Source: an uncultured Chloroflexota bacterium
GTDB lineage: Bacteria > Chloroflexota > Dehalococcoidia > Lucifugimonadales > UBA1127
Length of the DNA stretch: 62,814 bases
Assembly: GCA_913045315.1 (NCBI GenBank)
Contig: CAJWQJ010000013.1
Span: forward strand, 1 to 62,814
Reading direction: 5' to 3'
The translations under genes and the position numbers were made by a program. Positions within the stretch are counted from its first letter, which is position 1. The number at the start of each line of letters is the position of its first letter. Shown piece by piece: positions 53,618-62,814 of this stretch. The notes under the pieces are model-generated. The model ran no database searches and was not told where the DNA came from. It was given only the letters and a program-made list of their open reading frames with translations.

Positions 53618-55084
53618 TTGACACAATCTGGATCAGATGAGACTCCAAAACAAACTAAAGGCGATACTTATCACACGCCAAAGCCAGAGCAAACAACCCC
53701 TCGAGAATTTAGGGCTCCTGATTTGCAAGGTAGGATGCGTTTTTTCCCGCCTGCTGTGACTCTTATTTTAGGAATGCTTTTACTATTGATAACAGGCTTT
53801 TGTTTACTTTTGTTGCCAATATGCCGTGTTTCTAATGAACCTATAAACTACTTTCATGTATTTTTTACTGCTTCTTCGGCAATCACAGTAACTGGCCTTG
53901 TTGTCGTTGAAACATCATCATATTGGACTTTTTATGGTCAGGCTGTAATTTGCGTGATGATTCTCATAGGTGGTTTGGGGTGGATGACTTTTGCAGGTTC
54001 AATATTAGCTGGATTGAGATTTGTCCGGCTTGGTCCCAGAATTTCTATCTCCCAGAGACTCGCATTTCAAGAAGTTGTTGGTGCATCTACGATAGGAGAG
54101 ACAGTATCAAAACTTAGAGAAGCTTTTATAATTGCTACGGTTGTTCAACTATTGGGTGGCCTTCTTCTTTCATATCATTTTAGATATAGCATGAATATGG
54201 ATATATTTGAAAGTTGTTGGCATGGGTTTTTCCAAGCAATCAGTGGATTTAACAATGCTGGATTTACGACTATTGAAGGTTCGCGTAGCTTGAGTTCATT
54301 TAGCAAAGATTATTTTGTTCTGATTGTAATGGGTTCATTGATAATGGTAGGAGGACTTAGTTTTCAGGTAATGAGAGATTTAGTACTTCTGAGGTGGGTA
54401 AACCGTGTTCATGTAGATACTAAAATAGTTATATTTCTAAGTGTTGTTCTTTGGATTATGGGATCAATTGTTATTATTGCTTTAGAAAATAATTCTCCTC
54501 ATTTTGATACTATGTCTTTTGGTGAAAAAGTTCTTAATTCTACATTTCAAGCAATAACCGCCAGAGCAGCAGGATTTAGCACGATTTCTTTTTATGATGT
54601 TGTTCCTGCAACGTCATTTATTGTAATGTTACTTATGTTTATTGGAACTGCTTCAGCTTCAGCTGGGGGAGGAATAAGATTAAATACTTTAGGAGTTTTA
54701 CTAGCAACTATTGCAGCTTCAATTCGTGGTAGAGAACATGTAACATGTTTTGGACGAGAAATTGATTCAAGGCAAGTAAATAGGGCAATAACTATAACGT
54801 TGTTTGCCGGTCTTTTTGTGTTTCTTGTTGCTTTTATTCTCTCTTTTACTGAACAAGGGGGGCTTAAATTCATCTACTTACTTTTTGAAGCTTGTTCAGC
54901 TGTGGGAACTGTAGGGTTAAGTGCAGGGATAACTCCAAATCTCAGTTCCATTGGCCAATTATTAATCATATTGACAATGATTATTGGGAGATTAGGACCA
55001 CTGGTGTTAGGACTTAGTTTAATTGATAAAGAACGAAAAGCTACACAATTCAGATATCCTCAAGAAAGAGTAAGAATAGGGTAG
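53618..55084 (+). CDS. Potassium uptake channel subunit TrkH/KtrB
   Basis: A 488-residue membrane channel with four pore loops carrying the filter glycines: VTGLV, NNAGFTT, RAAGFST and VGLSAG. It moves K+ (or Na+-coupled K+) inward and is gated by the cytosolic TrkA/KtrA ring. The 45-residue N-terminal cytosolic tail is rich in Thr, Pro and Lys. TTG start with AGAGG upstream. The regulatory TrkA gene follows by 9 bp. Confidence 0.92.
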   Translation: MTQSGSDETPKQTKGDTYHTPKPEQTTPREFRAPDLQGRMRFFPPAVTLILGMLLLLITGFCLLLLPICRVSNEPINYFHVFFTASSAITVTGLVVVETSSYWTFYGQAVICVMILIGGLGWMTFAGSILAGLRFVRLGPRISISQRLAFQEVVGASTIGETVSKLREAFIIATVVQLLGGLLLSYHFRYSMNMDIFESCWHGFFQAISGFNNAGFTTIEGSRSLSSFSKDYFVLIVMGSLIMVGGLSFQVMRDLVLLRWVNRVHVDTKIVIFLSVVLWIMGSIVIIALENNSPHFDTMSFGEKVLNSTFQAITARAAGFSTISFYDVVPATSFIVMLLMFIGTASASAGGGIRLNTLGVLLATIAASIRGREHVTCFGREIDSRQVNRAITITLFAGLFVFLVAFILSFTEQGGLKFIYLLFEACSAVGTVGLSAGITPNLSSIGQLLIILTMIIGRLGPLVLGLSLIDKERKATQFRYPQERVRIG

Positions 55085-55093
55085 GAATAAATT

Positions 55094-55771
55094 ATGAAAA
55101 AACGACAGATTGTCATAGCTGGCTTGGGTCAATTTGGATTAGGTGTTGCAAGAACGTTTACCAGACTTGGACATGATGTTCTTGGACTTGATAATGATTC
55201 TTCAAAAGTTCGAGCAGCTGACGGAATAATTTCAAAAGCGATTGAATGTGATGCTACAAATAGAAATGCTGTTGAAGAACTTGGACTTGCCGAATTTAAT
55301 GTTGCTTTGGTCGCAATTGGTTCGGGAAATTTGGAAGCAAACATATTATCAACAACTCTTTTTAAGGATATCGGTATAGAATTTGTATCTTCTAGATCCC
55401 TCGGAGAAGTCCATAATAAAACTCTGGAATATCTAGATGTGAATGTCCTTCATCCTGAAGAAGAAGAGGGGTCAAAACTGGCTAGGAGAATTTTTATGCC
55501 TTATTGTATTGATTTTATGGCCCTTGGAGGCAAATATGGAATTGCAAAGATTAGGGTTCCAAAAATGATGTCAGGCAAAAGTTTAAGGGAAATGGGTTTT
55601 TCTACAGCTATTGGGAGACGCGAACTAGCCTTATTAGCTTTAAGAAGGAATGATTGGAACGAATTAAATCCTGACTTGGATAATCCAGAATTTAAACTTG
55701 AACAAGATGACATTTTGATTGCTTCAGGAGATGATGAAAAATTAGAGAAGTTATTTCTTGAGAATCACTAA
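55094..55771 (+). CDS. TrkA/KtrA-type potassium channel regulator
   Basis: RCK protein of 225 residues: N-terminal Rossmann NAD(H)/ATP-binding domain with AGLGQFGLGVARTF, and a TrkA-C domain from about residue 140 (RVPKMMSGKSLREMGF...). It forms the ring that gates the TrkH channel encoded just upstream. AGGAATAA precedes the ATG. Confidence 0.92.
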   Translation: MKKRQIVIAGLGQFGLGVARTFTRLGHDVLGLDNDSSKVRAADGIISKAIECDATNRNAVEELGLAEFNVALVAIGSGNLEANILSTTLFKDIGIEFVSSRSLGEVHNKTLEYLDVNVLHPEEEEGSKLARRIFMPYCIDFMALGGKYGIAKIRVPKMMSGKSLREMGFSTAIGRRELALLALRRNDWNELNPDLDNPEFKLEQDDILIASGDDEKLEKLFLENH

Positions 55772-55844
55772 GTAATTGAGTTAATATCTTTTTGTCATTG
55801 CTGAACGGATATTATAAATTATAAGAGAGTAATGATAATTTTCT

Positions 55845-56333
55845 ATGAAAGGTTTATTGGATATTTCTGTATTTGGTAGATTTTTTCAACGACCACAAAA
55901 AAAGAGTTTATTAGTAGCATTACTTGGTGATGTCGTTGATCACGAAGTAGTGGACTTGGCTTTGTCAGTTTCTAAGAAAAACAGTTTAGAAATAGTATTG
56001 GTGCATGCTGTAGAAATTCCAAGAGATTTGCCTCTAGATGCTGATCTTCCTGATGAACGGAAAAGTGGTTGGGAATATGTCAGACAGGTTGAAGCACTTT
56101 TAAAAAATAATAGATGTAAGATTGAATATACAGGTCTCGTAATGGCTCGGGATGCAGGAGTGGCAATTGTAAAAGAAGCATCAGTCAGAGACGTTGGTAG
56201 CATTTTCGTTGGTTTGCCGTATAAATATAGACAAGGTACTTTTGCTTTAGGAACAGCTGTTCCTAATATTTTAAAAAATGCAAATTGTGAAGTTGTTGTT
56301 GTAAGACAAAAGATACCCAATAAAAATGCCTAA
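55845..56333 (+). CDS. Universal stress protein (UspA family)
   Basis: A 162-residue Usp fold. The ATP-binding C-terminal pattern is present in altered form: FVGLPYKYRQGTFALGTAVPNIL, where the usual G-x2-G spacing is shifted. It lies among Trk/RCK genes, where Usp proteins often bind nucleotides and modulate K+ transport. Weak ribosome site. Confidence 0.8.
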   Translation: MKGLLDISVFGRFFQRPQKKSLLVALLGDVVDHEVVDLALSVSKKNSLEIVLVHAVEIPRDLPLDADLPDERKSGWEYVRQVEALLKNNRCKIEYTGLVMARDAGVAIVKEASVRDVGSIFVGLPYKYRQGTFALGTAVPNILKNANCEVVVVRQKIPNKNA

Positions 56334-56376
56334 ATCCAGTATAATGTATTAATAGAACTTTTTCGGAGTTGATAAA

Positions 56377-56790
56377 TTGAATATTTTAATAAGTGGATGT
56401 GGCCGAATAGGAGCCCAAATAGCGTCTAAGTTGGCTGAATCTTCTAATGATCATGAGATAACAATTATAGATGCTGATCCTCAGAGTTTTCTGCTTCTTC
56501 CTCAAGAATTACGATTTAAAGATGGATTTACTTTTGTAGGAGATGGTGCTTCGGATAAAGATCTAAAAACTGCTGGGATTGAAAAAGCAGATGTTTTTAT
56601 AGCTGTAGCTGTAAGGGATAATAGAAATGCTTTATCAGCACAAAAAGCAAAACATATATTTAGAGTGTCTAAAGTAGTTTGTCGAGTAGGTGATCCTACT
56701 AAACAATCAATGTATAATACACTGGGTCTAAATGCTATGAGCCCGACTTTGTCTACAGCAACCCAAATTTTAGAGGCAGTGTCATTATAA
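56377..56790 (+). CDS. TrkA-N (RCK) domain-only protein
   Basis: A 137-residue protein with only the Rossmann part (ILISGCGRIGAQIASKLA, NADVFIAVAVRDN). No TrkA-C domain follows. Together with the next gene it resembles the two halves of the tandem TrkA of enterobacteria, but as separate proteins. TTG start with GGAG about 10 bases upstream; it ends one base before the next start. Confidence 0.85.
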   Translation: MNILISGCGRIGAQIASKLAESSNDHEITIIDADPQSFLLLPQELRFKDGFTFVGDGASDKDLKTAGIEKADVFIAVAVRDNRNALSAQKAKHIFRVSKVVCRVGDPTKQSMYNTLGLNAMSPTLSTATQILEAVSL

Positions 56791-56791
56791 T

Positions 56792-57463
56792 ATGTATATA
56801 GTAATTGTAGGTGCAGGAAAGGTTGGAGCATATCTTGCTCGTGATCTTCGAAATGGTGGTCATGAGATTTGCGTTATTGAAAATGATTTAAATCGCATAG
56901 GATCTGCATTAGAAATATCTGGCCTAGAAGATTCTGCAATAATCAGAGGTGATGGTTCTGAGTCCTCTGTAATGACTGAAGCAGGAATTGTCAGGGCAGA
57001 TATATTAATTACTACCACTGGGCAAGATGAAGATAATCTAGCGTCTTGCCAACTAGCAAAGAATATTTTTGGAGTGAATAGAACTATTTCGTTAATTAAT
57101 GATCCTGAAAATGAAATAGTTTTTAATTTGTTAGGAGTTGATGTAACAGTTCGCCGAACTAAACTTCTTCTAGATGAAATAGAATCAATTCTTGATTCAC
57201 GCTCCGATGCAAGATTTTTTTCATTAACTGGCGATTATGAAGTTATTGAAATGCATGTTCCACAAACTGCGATGATTGTGGGTGATAGACTTTCAGATAT
57301 TTCTTTGCCTCCTGATACTACAATTGTTTGTATTATCGGAGCTGATGGTAAGCAAAAGCCAATTGCCCCAGAAACTCGAATTGAAATTCATGATGCGGTC
57401 ACAACTCTTACTAGATCTGAGCAAGGAGAAGCTTTGCTTGAGTCATTAATTTCTGAAGGGTAG
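56792..57463 (+). CDS. Second TrkA-type (RCK N + TrkA-C) protein
   Basis: 223 residues: Rossmann domain (IVGAGKVGAYLARDLRNGGH) and a TrkA-C domain from about 135. It follows the TrkA-N-only gene by 1 bp, so the pair is translationally coupled and may assemble as hetero-oligomers. It probably binds NAD(H) and gates K+ uptake. A third RCK protein lies upstream. Confidence 0.88.
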   Translation: MYIVIVGAGKVGAYLARDLRNGGHEICVIENDLNRIGSALEISGLEDSAIIRGDGSESSVMTEAGIVRADILITTTGQDEDNLASCQLAKNIFGVNRTISLINDPENEIVFNLLGVDVTVRRTKLLLDEIESILDSRSDARFFSLTGDYEVIEMHVPQTAMIVGDRLSDISLPPDTTIVCIIGADGKQKPIAPETRIEIHDAVTTLTRSEQGEALLESLISEG

Positions 57464-57472
57464 TAATATATT

Positions 57473-58294
57473 ATGCGTTTGGGATATTTAGGACCTGCTG
57501 GGACATTTACTGAAATGGCCGCTCAAAATTATGAAAATTCAGCAGAACGTGTGGCTTTTCCTTCTAATGCAAGTATTACTGATGCACTGAGAAACTCAAT
57601 TATAGATTATGGAGTGTTAGCAATCGAAAATAGTCTTCAGGGTGGTGTGCCGGATACTTTAGACCTATTAATTCATGAATCAGGTATGTCTATTTTAAAT
57701 GAAATAGTTATTCCCATTGAACAATGTTTAATGGTTAGACAGGGATTTGAAATTTCTGACATAGTTGCTGTTTATTCTCATCCAAATGCTTTGGGTCAAT
57801 GTAGGATTTTTTTAAGACAAAACTTACCTGATGCTGAAATTATTGCTTCAATGTCTACCGTTGCTGCTGTTCAGCAAGTAGTAGAGAGTGACAAATGTGT
57901 AGGAGCTATAGCTCCTAGGCGAGCTTCAGAAATATACGATGTAAGTATTCTTGCTTCTGGTATTCAGGATGAACCAAATAATGAGACACGCTTTGTTGTT
58001 GTTGGAGCGAGCGATTCACCAAAAACTGGAAATGACAAAACATCAATATGTTTTTCATTTGCTGAAGATCGCCCTGGGTTATTGTACAATGCAATGCGAG
58101 AACTTGCTCAAAGGGATATAAACCTTTTAAAGGTAGAATCTCGTCCAACTAAAGAAATCCTAGGAAGATATATTTTTTTGATAGATCTTTCAGGGCATAG
58201 AGATGATCCTAATGTTAATGAAGCTCTTGATTTAATTCGTAATCAGGCAGACATGTTTAAAATATTTGGTTCTTATCCTGTTTTTGTAAAATAA
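57473..58294 (+). CDS. pheA: Prephenate dehydratase (PheA, monofunctional)
   Basis: Makes phenylpyruvate for phenylalanine. LGPAGTFTEMAA, VLAIENSLQGGVPDTLDLL and the NETRFVVVG catalytic segment, then a C-terminal ACT domain (RPGLLYNAMRELAQRDINLLKVESRP) for Phe feedback. 273 residues without a chorismate mutase part. It is nine bases after the RCK gene, an unrelated partner. Confidence 0.92.
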   Translation: MRLGYLGPAGTFTEMAAQNYENSAERVAFPSNASITDALRNSIIDYGVLAIENSLQGGVPDTLDLLIHESGMSILNEIVIPIEQCLMVRQGFEISDIVAVYSHPNALGQCRIFLRQNLPDAEIIASMSTVAAVQQVVESDKCVGAIAPRRASEIYDVSILASGIQDEPNNETRFVVVGASDSPKTGNDKTSICFSFAEDRPGLLYNAMRELAQRDINLLKVESRPTKEILGRYIFLIDLSGHRDDPNVNEALDLIRNQADMFKIFGSYPVFVK

Positions 58295-58312
58295 TATTTG
58301 CTTTGATTTTGA

Positions 58313-61300
58313 CTAGTATTCAGTTTTTAGTACTTTGTATATTCTTACTGGATTTTTGTTATAAACTTTTATGAGTTTACCCATTTTTTCTAAACTTTCG
58401 AATTTAGATAAACCTAATTCAGAATAGTAAAGTTTTTCTAATTCACCAATGTATATCAAATCTATATTGTATTGATCAATTATTTCCATTGCTTGAGTTA
58501 TGTTTTCACTTGAATATAGTAGATTCACATCGTTTATTCGATTTTTAACCTCGTCACATTCAACTATTCCACAACGCTGCTGTCTTTGATGCCAATCCCA
58601 ACCTATTACTGTGGGTAATCCTGTATATATTGAAATCCTTCCTCCCCATCTGTAATTTGGTGTATTTCCTTCTAAAATTATTGGAGTATCATGGATGTTA
58701 TTCATGATCCATTTTATAGCCGTTAAATCATTTTTAAGTTCTATTGGACCGTGGATATCTTCATATATCGAATTACTCATATAATCTGTGCCATCTAAAG
58801 AGAGTGGTAGTGCTACAAATCTGTCTGAAACACGTGTACTTGTTCCCATAATTGGATAGATTAATGAACTCAAAAATAATAGACATAAACTTATTAGCCA
58901 TATTTTTTTATATGATGACCATTTGTCTAGAATTTTATTATTAAATAATGTGTACCAGATGGCATATCCTGATCCAATTGAGAGTAATATCCAAATTTGC
59001 ATATAGTGTTTAAATACCGTATTCATCCGGTCGATATCAGTTTTCAAGGCCACAATATCTACTGCGATTGTTAAAGTAAACGCCCATAAAATTAATATAA
59101 GTGGAAATATTTTTATGGGAATTATGGTTTCTGAATTATTATGGCTCGACGTATTTTTTTCATTTTCCACATTATGGGATAAAGAAATAATTGAAAGAGT
59201 AATTAGAAAACATAGGATTATCATTATACCTATCAATCCATATCCGAAAAAAAATGTTGTGAATGAAAATGTAAATAATGAAATAAATAATAAATAATAA
59301 AAATATTTTATCTTTGACTCAGAAATAAATTTCGAACTAAGAGTTTTCAAAAAAATGTTCAAAAGAAAAATAGTGCATGAAAAAAGAAATAGACCATTTA
59401 TAGATAGAAATTGAAAAATACTCGTATTAGAGGAAGTGAATTTTAGGTTAAGTTGGCTTGTTGTAGAATCAGGTGAATATGGGAACCATATGACTAATGT
59501 TAACATTGCTAAAAGTATTGATAATAGAATTGATTGTTTTATCCATTGATATTTATGGTTATTTCTAATTAGATACTGATTTGAAAAAATTACTAGTATT
59601 CCTAGTATAAAATAAGAAGGAAAATCCCATGCGTTCGTAATTCTTAAAGATCCCAGAACTAATGCAAGGAATAGAATTGAAAGATATATATATTGGAAAC
59701 GATTTTCAGATTTTTGATTTATAAAAATGTTTAATGCTATTCCTATTGCAAGTAATGTTAGTGGTATTGCCATTAAATGCGCATGTAAATCTCCAAACAA
59801 AAAACTGAAGAAAGGGAATTCTGTTATTTCAAATCCAGGTGGGTCAGGAGGCATCATTCTTGATGGTGCCCAATAGTCAAATTTGGTTATTGGTGTCTGT
59901 TGAATCACTGACAAGGCCATTTTTGATACTTGAAAGAGACCATGGAAATTACCAATGATTAATCCAAACAATAAAGTTATTAATCCGGCAATCAATGCTT
60001 CAGATGATTGTTTTAATTTATTGCTATTAATTTTTTCTGAAAGTTTTACAAGATTGTAACCTATTGAAAATAAGGCGCTTGCACTTAGTGCAAAAAATGT
60101 TGGTATAGCAAAATTATATGCAGTTGATGGTATTACACGAGTTAATTTTATCAATGTTCCTGTTATAAAATGTCCAAAATAGTAATATTCCATGGATTTC
60201 CCTGCAAACCATGGATCATAAGGAGGCATAAATATAGATCGAACAATTGCATTTAAGTATGCAAAATCCATTGGTTTTTCCCCACCTCTAAAAGGATGCC
60301 ACAAGTCTGGATTCATAGCTCTTATAGTTAAAAAAACAATGAATGATAATAGAAAAATTCCTTCATAAATTGTTATTAATTGCCAATTGTTCCTAAAAAA
60401 TTTCAATATTTGATTTTGTAATTTGAAAAAGATAAATAGAGATGATGATGTCAATAATATCAAGCAAAGTATTATCGTAATTCTATTGTGAGCGAATAAT
60501 TGAGTACTAGATAAAATCCAAACGAGATATGATATTACTAATACACTTAAAATCTTTGAAAGACCGTATCCTTTATCTGGCATGTTTCTAAAAAGCAAGA
60601 AGCTTATGGGAATGATTGAGATAAATATGAGATATAAGGCACTAAGCCAAATAATTAAATTTTGTACTGTATCTTTACTATCTATTTCAACTATATCTGA
60701 AATTGAAGGGGCATTTAAGTAATTTATATCAGTGATAAGTGAACTTTTATAAAAATTAGCTTCTAGATCTGAGTTTGTAATTATTTCAAATAAAGTTTCT
60801 TCATCATATTTCTTTTTGTTTTCAAAAATTAAAACCAATGGATGATCATATACAGTGAAACTTTCATCTACAAATCCCATATTGATAGAGAAATTATTTT
60901 TTACTGATTGAGTAACTAAATTAGGCGTTTGAATGTTAATTCTTGAGAAAGGGTCATCAAGAAAAGTAATACCAAGAATTGAGGGATCAGATTTTTCAAA
61001 GTGAACAAGATCGTATCCAAGTTTTTCAGTGAATAACAGTTTATAGAATTGACTACTCGATGGATATCGGTTTGATAATCTAGGAATCGTACCGTACAGG
61101 CGATGACTATAGAAAACAATATAATTGGCATTTGTAAGATTATTACTTATTAATCTGAACTTACTTTCATTATCTGTTTCATACATAGGAAGTTCACGAA
61201 TCTCAAAATTATTTAATTGTGGAAGACCTTCCTCCCAATGTTCTTTAAGAATAATTGAATCAATAGGAGCATTTTGTTGTATCCAATTTGAACTTGCTAC

Positions 61301-62587
61301 AGCTGAATGAGGTTTGGTGTAAATATTTATAAATGCCATTGCATACAAGGTAGAAAATATAATAATTATCCCAATTGATATTGAAGTAATAGTATTTATA
61401 TTATTTTTTGATTTACTCCATTCAAAGATCATGTTTATAAATTGTGATCCATATATAATGAGTATTGGTGTAATAGGTAAGAGATAACGGAGAAACTTAA
61501 CCTGCAAGGATCCGGTTATTAGTACAAATGGAATAATCCAGGACATTAATATGAGTTCAGAAGGATGATCAAACTTTTTCCAATTGAAAAATCGTATTAA
61601 TGTAAATCCAAAACCCATCCAGCATATTATTCCTAATGGTGGAAACATGCTGATTTTTATGTGTTGTATTAATTGATAAATGTACGATGTTGTATGTGCA
61701 TATTGGCGAGTGTATGGATAATCAAGAATGCCTCTAGCCATTAAGCTTTGCTCCTTGATATCCCCAAAGAATTTATTAAAATCTAAAATTGCATATGGGG
61801 AAGTAAGAAAAAATGTAATTCCGATAAGAAATATGGGAAATAAAAGAGTTGTTAGATATGTTGAAAGTTTAACGTTTCGGCCATTAATTTTTTCTTTATT
61901 AGTGCAATGAAAGTAATTAGCTATAATGATTGGTAATAAGATTGGTAGTGCACTAATCTTTGTGCTTATAGCCAAACCAGCTAGTATTGCGGCGATTGTT
62001 CCATCAGAAGATTTATAATTTTTTGTGTGTTTGATCATGAACCATAAAGAACCGAGGATAAAAAAAGTAAGCATGGTATCAACAGTAAAAAAATGACTTA
62101 GTTGAATATGAAGAATACAGGTGGAAACAAAAATCGCTGACAGGAACCCTGTAGTTCTATTCTGTAAATTTCTTGCAATTAAAAAACTGAAAATAATTGT
62201 TCCCATGTCAGCTAGTACAGATATGAGTCTACCAATTTTACTTAGAGTTTCTAGTGATGGATTGGATCCTAAAGTTAATAGCTCTCCAGATATTTTTAAT
62301 AAATAGATAGGTAAGCTTCCATAAGGAAACCAATTTGGATTCATAGGTGAATCATTTGGGTCTAATAATAAAAGAAGATTTCTAAAACTTGGGAAATGGA
62401 TATCATATGTGTGCATTAATAGAGCACGCTCATCAGGATGGAAAAGGAATCCTTGATCCCAATCTAAACCGATAACCCGAAAAATTAATGCGATTATTAG
62501 TATAGGAAGAAGTAATACAAAATCGTTCAGATTTACGAACTGTTTCCACTTAAAATCTTTTGGTAAAACTTTATACGTACTTGTCAT
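58313..62587 (-). CDS. Giant membrane glycosyltransferase fusion (GT39/PMT-like N-terminus, DUF2298 C-terminus)
   Basis: A 1424-residue protein with two halves of many membrane helices. The first (about 1-620) resembles ArnT/PMT-type GT-C transferases, with the acidic loop FHPDERALLMH (Asp52, Glu53) after the first helix. The second (about 640-1424) is a DUF2298 or Chlor_Arch_YYY domain, with EYYYFGHFITGTLIKL near residue 799, a later LFGDLHAHLMAIPLTLLA segment and a soluble C-terminal part. It probably uses lipid-linked sugar to glycosylate an exported acceptor. Known for Chloroflexota and archaea. The ATG at 62587 is used. Confidence 0.88.
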   Translation of the reverse strand: MTSTYKVLPKDFKWKQFVNLNDFVLLLPILIIALIFRVIGLDWDQGFLFHPDERALLMHTYDIHFPSFRNLLLLLDPNDSPMNPNWFPYGSLPIYLLKISGELLTLGSNPSLETLSKIGRLISVLADMGTIIFSFLIARNLQNRTTGFLSAIFVSTCILHIQLSHFFTVDTMLTFFILGSLWFMIKHTKNYKSSDGTIAAILAGLAISTKISALPILLPIIIANYFHCTNKEKINGRNVKLSTYLTTLLFPIFLIGITFFLTSPYAILDFNKFFGDIKEQSLMARGILDYPYTRQYAHTTSYIYQLIQHIKISMFPPLGIICWMGFGFTLIRFFNWKKFDHPSELILMSWIIPFVLITGSLQVKFLRYLLPITPILIIYGSQFINMIFEWSKSKNNINTITSISIGIIIIFSTLYAMAFINIYTKPHSAVASSNWIQQNAPIDSIILKEHWEEGLPQLNNFEIRELPMYETDNESKFRLISNNLTNANYIVFYSHRLYGTIPRLSNRYPSSSQFYKLLFTEKLGYDLVHFEKSDPSILGITFLDDPFSRINIQTPNLVTQSVKNNFSINMGFVDESFTVYDHPLVLIFENKKKYDEETLFEIITNSDLEANFYKSSLITDINYLNAPSISDIVEIDSKDTVQNLIIWLSALYLIFISIIPISFLLFRNMPDKGYGLSKILSVLVISYLVWILSSTQLFAHNRITIILCLILLTSSSLFIFFKLQNQILKFFRNNWQLITIYEGIFLLSFIVFLTIRAMNPDLWHPFRGGEKPMDFAYLNAIVRSIFMPPYDPWFAGKSMEYYYFGHFITGTLIKLTRVIPSTAYNFAIPTFFALSASALFSIGYNLVKLSEKINSNKLKQSSEALIAGLITLLFGLIIGNFHGLFQVSKMALSVIQQTPITKFDYWAPSRMMPPDPPGFEITEFPFFSFLFGDLHAHLMAIPLTLLAIGIALNIFINQKSENRFQYIYLSILFLALVLGSLRITNAWDFPSYFILGILVIFSNQYLIRNNHKYQWIKQSILLSILLAMLTLVIWFPYSPDSTTSQLNLKFTSSNTSIFQFLSINGLFLFSCTIFLLNIFLKTLSSKFISESKIKYFYYLLFISLFTFSFTTFFFGYGLIGIMIILCFLITLSIISLSHNVENEKNTSSHNNSETIIPIKIFPLILILWAFTLTIAVDIVALKTDIDRMNTVFKHYMQIWILLSIGSGYAIWYTLFNNKILDKWSSYKKIWLISLCLLFLSSLIYPIMGTSTRVSDRFVALPLSLDGTDYMSNSIYEDIHGPIELKNDLTAIKWIMNNIHDTPIILEGNTPNYRWGGRISIYTGLPTVIGWDWHQRQQRCGIVECDEVKNRINDVNLLYSSENITQAMEIIDQYNIDLIYIGELEKLYYSELGLSKFESLEKMGKLIKVYNKNPVRIYKVLKTEY

Positions 62588-62705
62588 AATTTTCTCGCGA
62601 ACTTTTATGAATTCATTTTGTTATGATTTCATGTGCTAATTGTAGTTGACTCATGGTAATAATGGGTATAGTCTTTCGATATAATTTTTACTAGGAGCTT
62701 GGATA

Positions 62706-62814
62706 ATGGCACCAAAAATATTTGAAGGGTTAAAAATACTTGATATGTGCTGGATCGGCATAGGTCCGGTTACCATAAAATATTTTGCTGATCATGGGGC
62801 AACGGTCATCCATG
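62706..62814 (+). CDS. CoA-transferase family III (CaiB/BaiF) start, cut by window
   Basis: The ATG follows TAGGAGC at good spacing. About 36 codons are visible (FEGLKILDMCWIGIGP, ADHGATVIH), matching the N-terminal motif of class III CoA-transferases (GxxVLDxxxxxAGP...LADxGAxVIKIE). The catalytic Asp lies beyond the window. Divergent from the membrane fusion with a 118-bp gap. Confidence 0.8.
   Translation, partial: MAPKIFEGLKILDMCWIGIGPVTIKYFADHGATVIH

Noticed and set aside
1-62814. Search for CRISPR arrays, rRNA operons, insertion sequences and phage genes.
   Set aside because: No regularly spaced repeat array, rRNA core sequence, transposase or phage structural gene was seen; only the tRNA-bounded island looks mobile.

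Overview
This is an AT-rich bacterial chromosome segment that is almost fully coding. Gene content points to Chloroflexota, plausibly a marine SAR202-like Dehalococcoidia. The supporting genes are a 1424-residue glycosyltransferase/DUF2298 membrane fusion, a UPF0182 giant membrane protein, several thiolase-like and CoA-transferase catabolic genes, a PIG3-type quinone reductase, menaquinone-type ubiA/ubiE genes and many TTG/GTG starts with good Shine-Dalgarno sequences. The lineage is inferred from gene content; there is no rRNA in the window.

Layout. 1-11.7 kb holds accessory metabolism: a cut carboxymuconolactone-decarboxylase-family gene, a lipoprotein metalloprotease, an MFS pump, a ThDP enzyme, the ubiA/ubiE pair, a cyclase-family hydrolase, a DUF362 protein, a NYN-domain protein and a transketolase split in two genes. 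11.8-13.3 kb is a 1.43-kb insertion at the 3' end of tRNA-Leu(CAA). It is bounded by a 54-nt direct repeat of the tRNA and carries one gene, a PUA/EVE-like plus HNH modification-dependent restriction enzyme. 13.4-21.5 kb holds a Rel that lacks the zinc-finger/RIS domain, a thiolase-like/DUF35 pair, rpsT, thiI, trxB, and three small proteins of desulforedoxin type. Two of these are short TTG-start genes with their own sigma70-like promoters. The third is a tandem version that has lost its metal cysteines. 21.5-31.5 kb holds oxidoreductases, a BrkB-like membrane protein, a PIG-L hydrolase, and folC-fabF-yvcK.

31.6-36.6 kb holds threonine synthase with a NIL-domain protein and a MoaD/ThiS-like sulfur carrier, then tgt, rplU-rpmA-rpmE and a DUF1385 gene. 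36.7-47.7 kb is one long plus-strand run: argJ, argB, UPF0182, argD, argG, argH, lysA, holB. 47.8-53.5 kb is on the minus strand: an RNase HI-MoaC fusion, moaA, rdgB, class I fba, fbp and metF. 53.6-58.3 kb is a potassium-uptake cluster (trkH, trkA, a Usp protein, a trkA-N-only protein, a second trkA) and pheA. The window closes with the giant membrane glycosyltransferase and the start of a class III CoA-transferase gene.

Working together: arginine and lysine synthesis, gluconeogenesis (fbp, fba, yvcK), molybdopterin precursor synthesis (moaA, moaC), one-carbon and folate metabolism (metF, folC) and potassium homeostasis are the core functions. The least explained parts are the restriction island, the desulforedoxin-like set, the RNase H-MoaC fusion and a 19-bp perfect hairpin embedded in ubiE.
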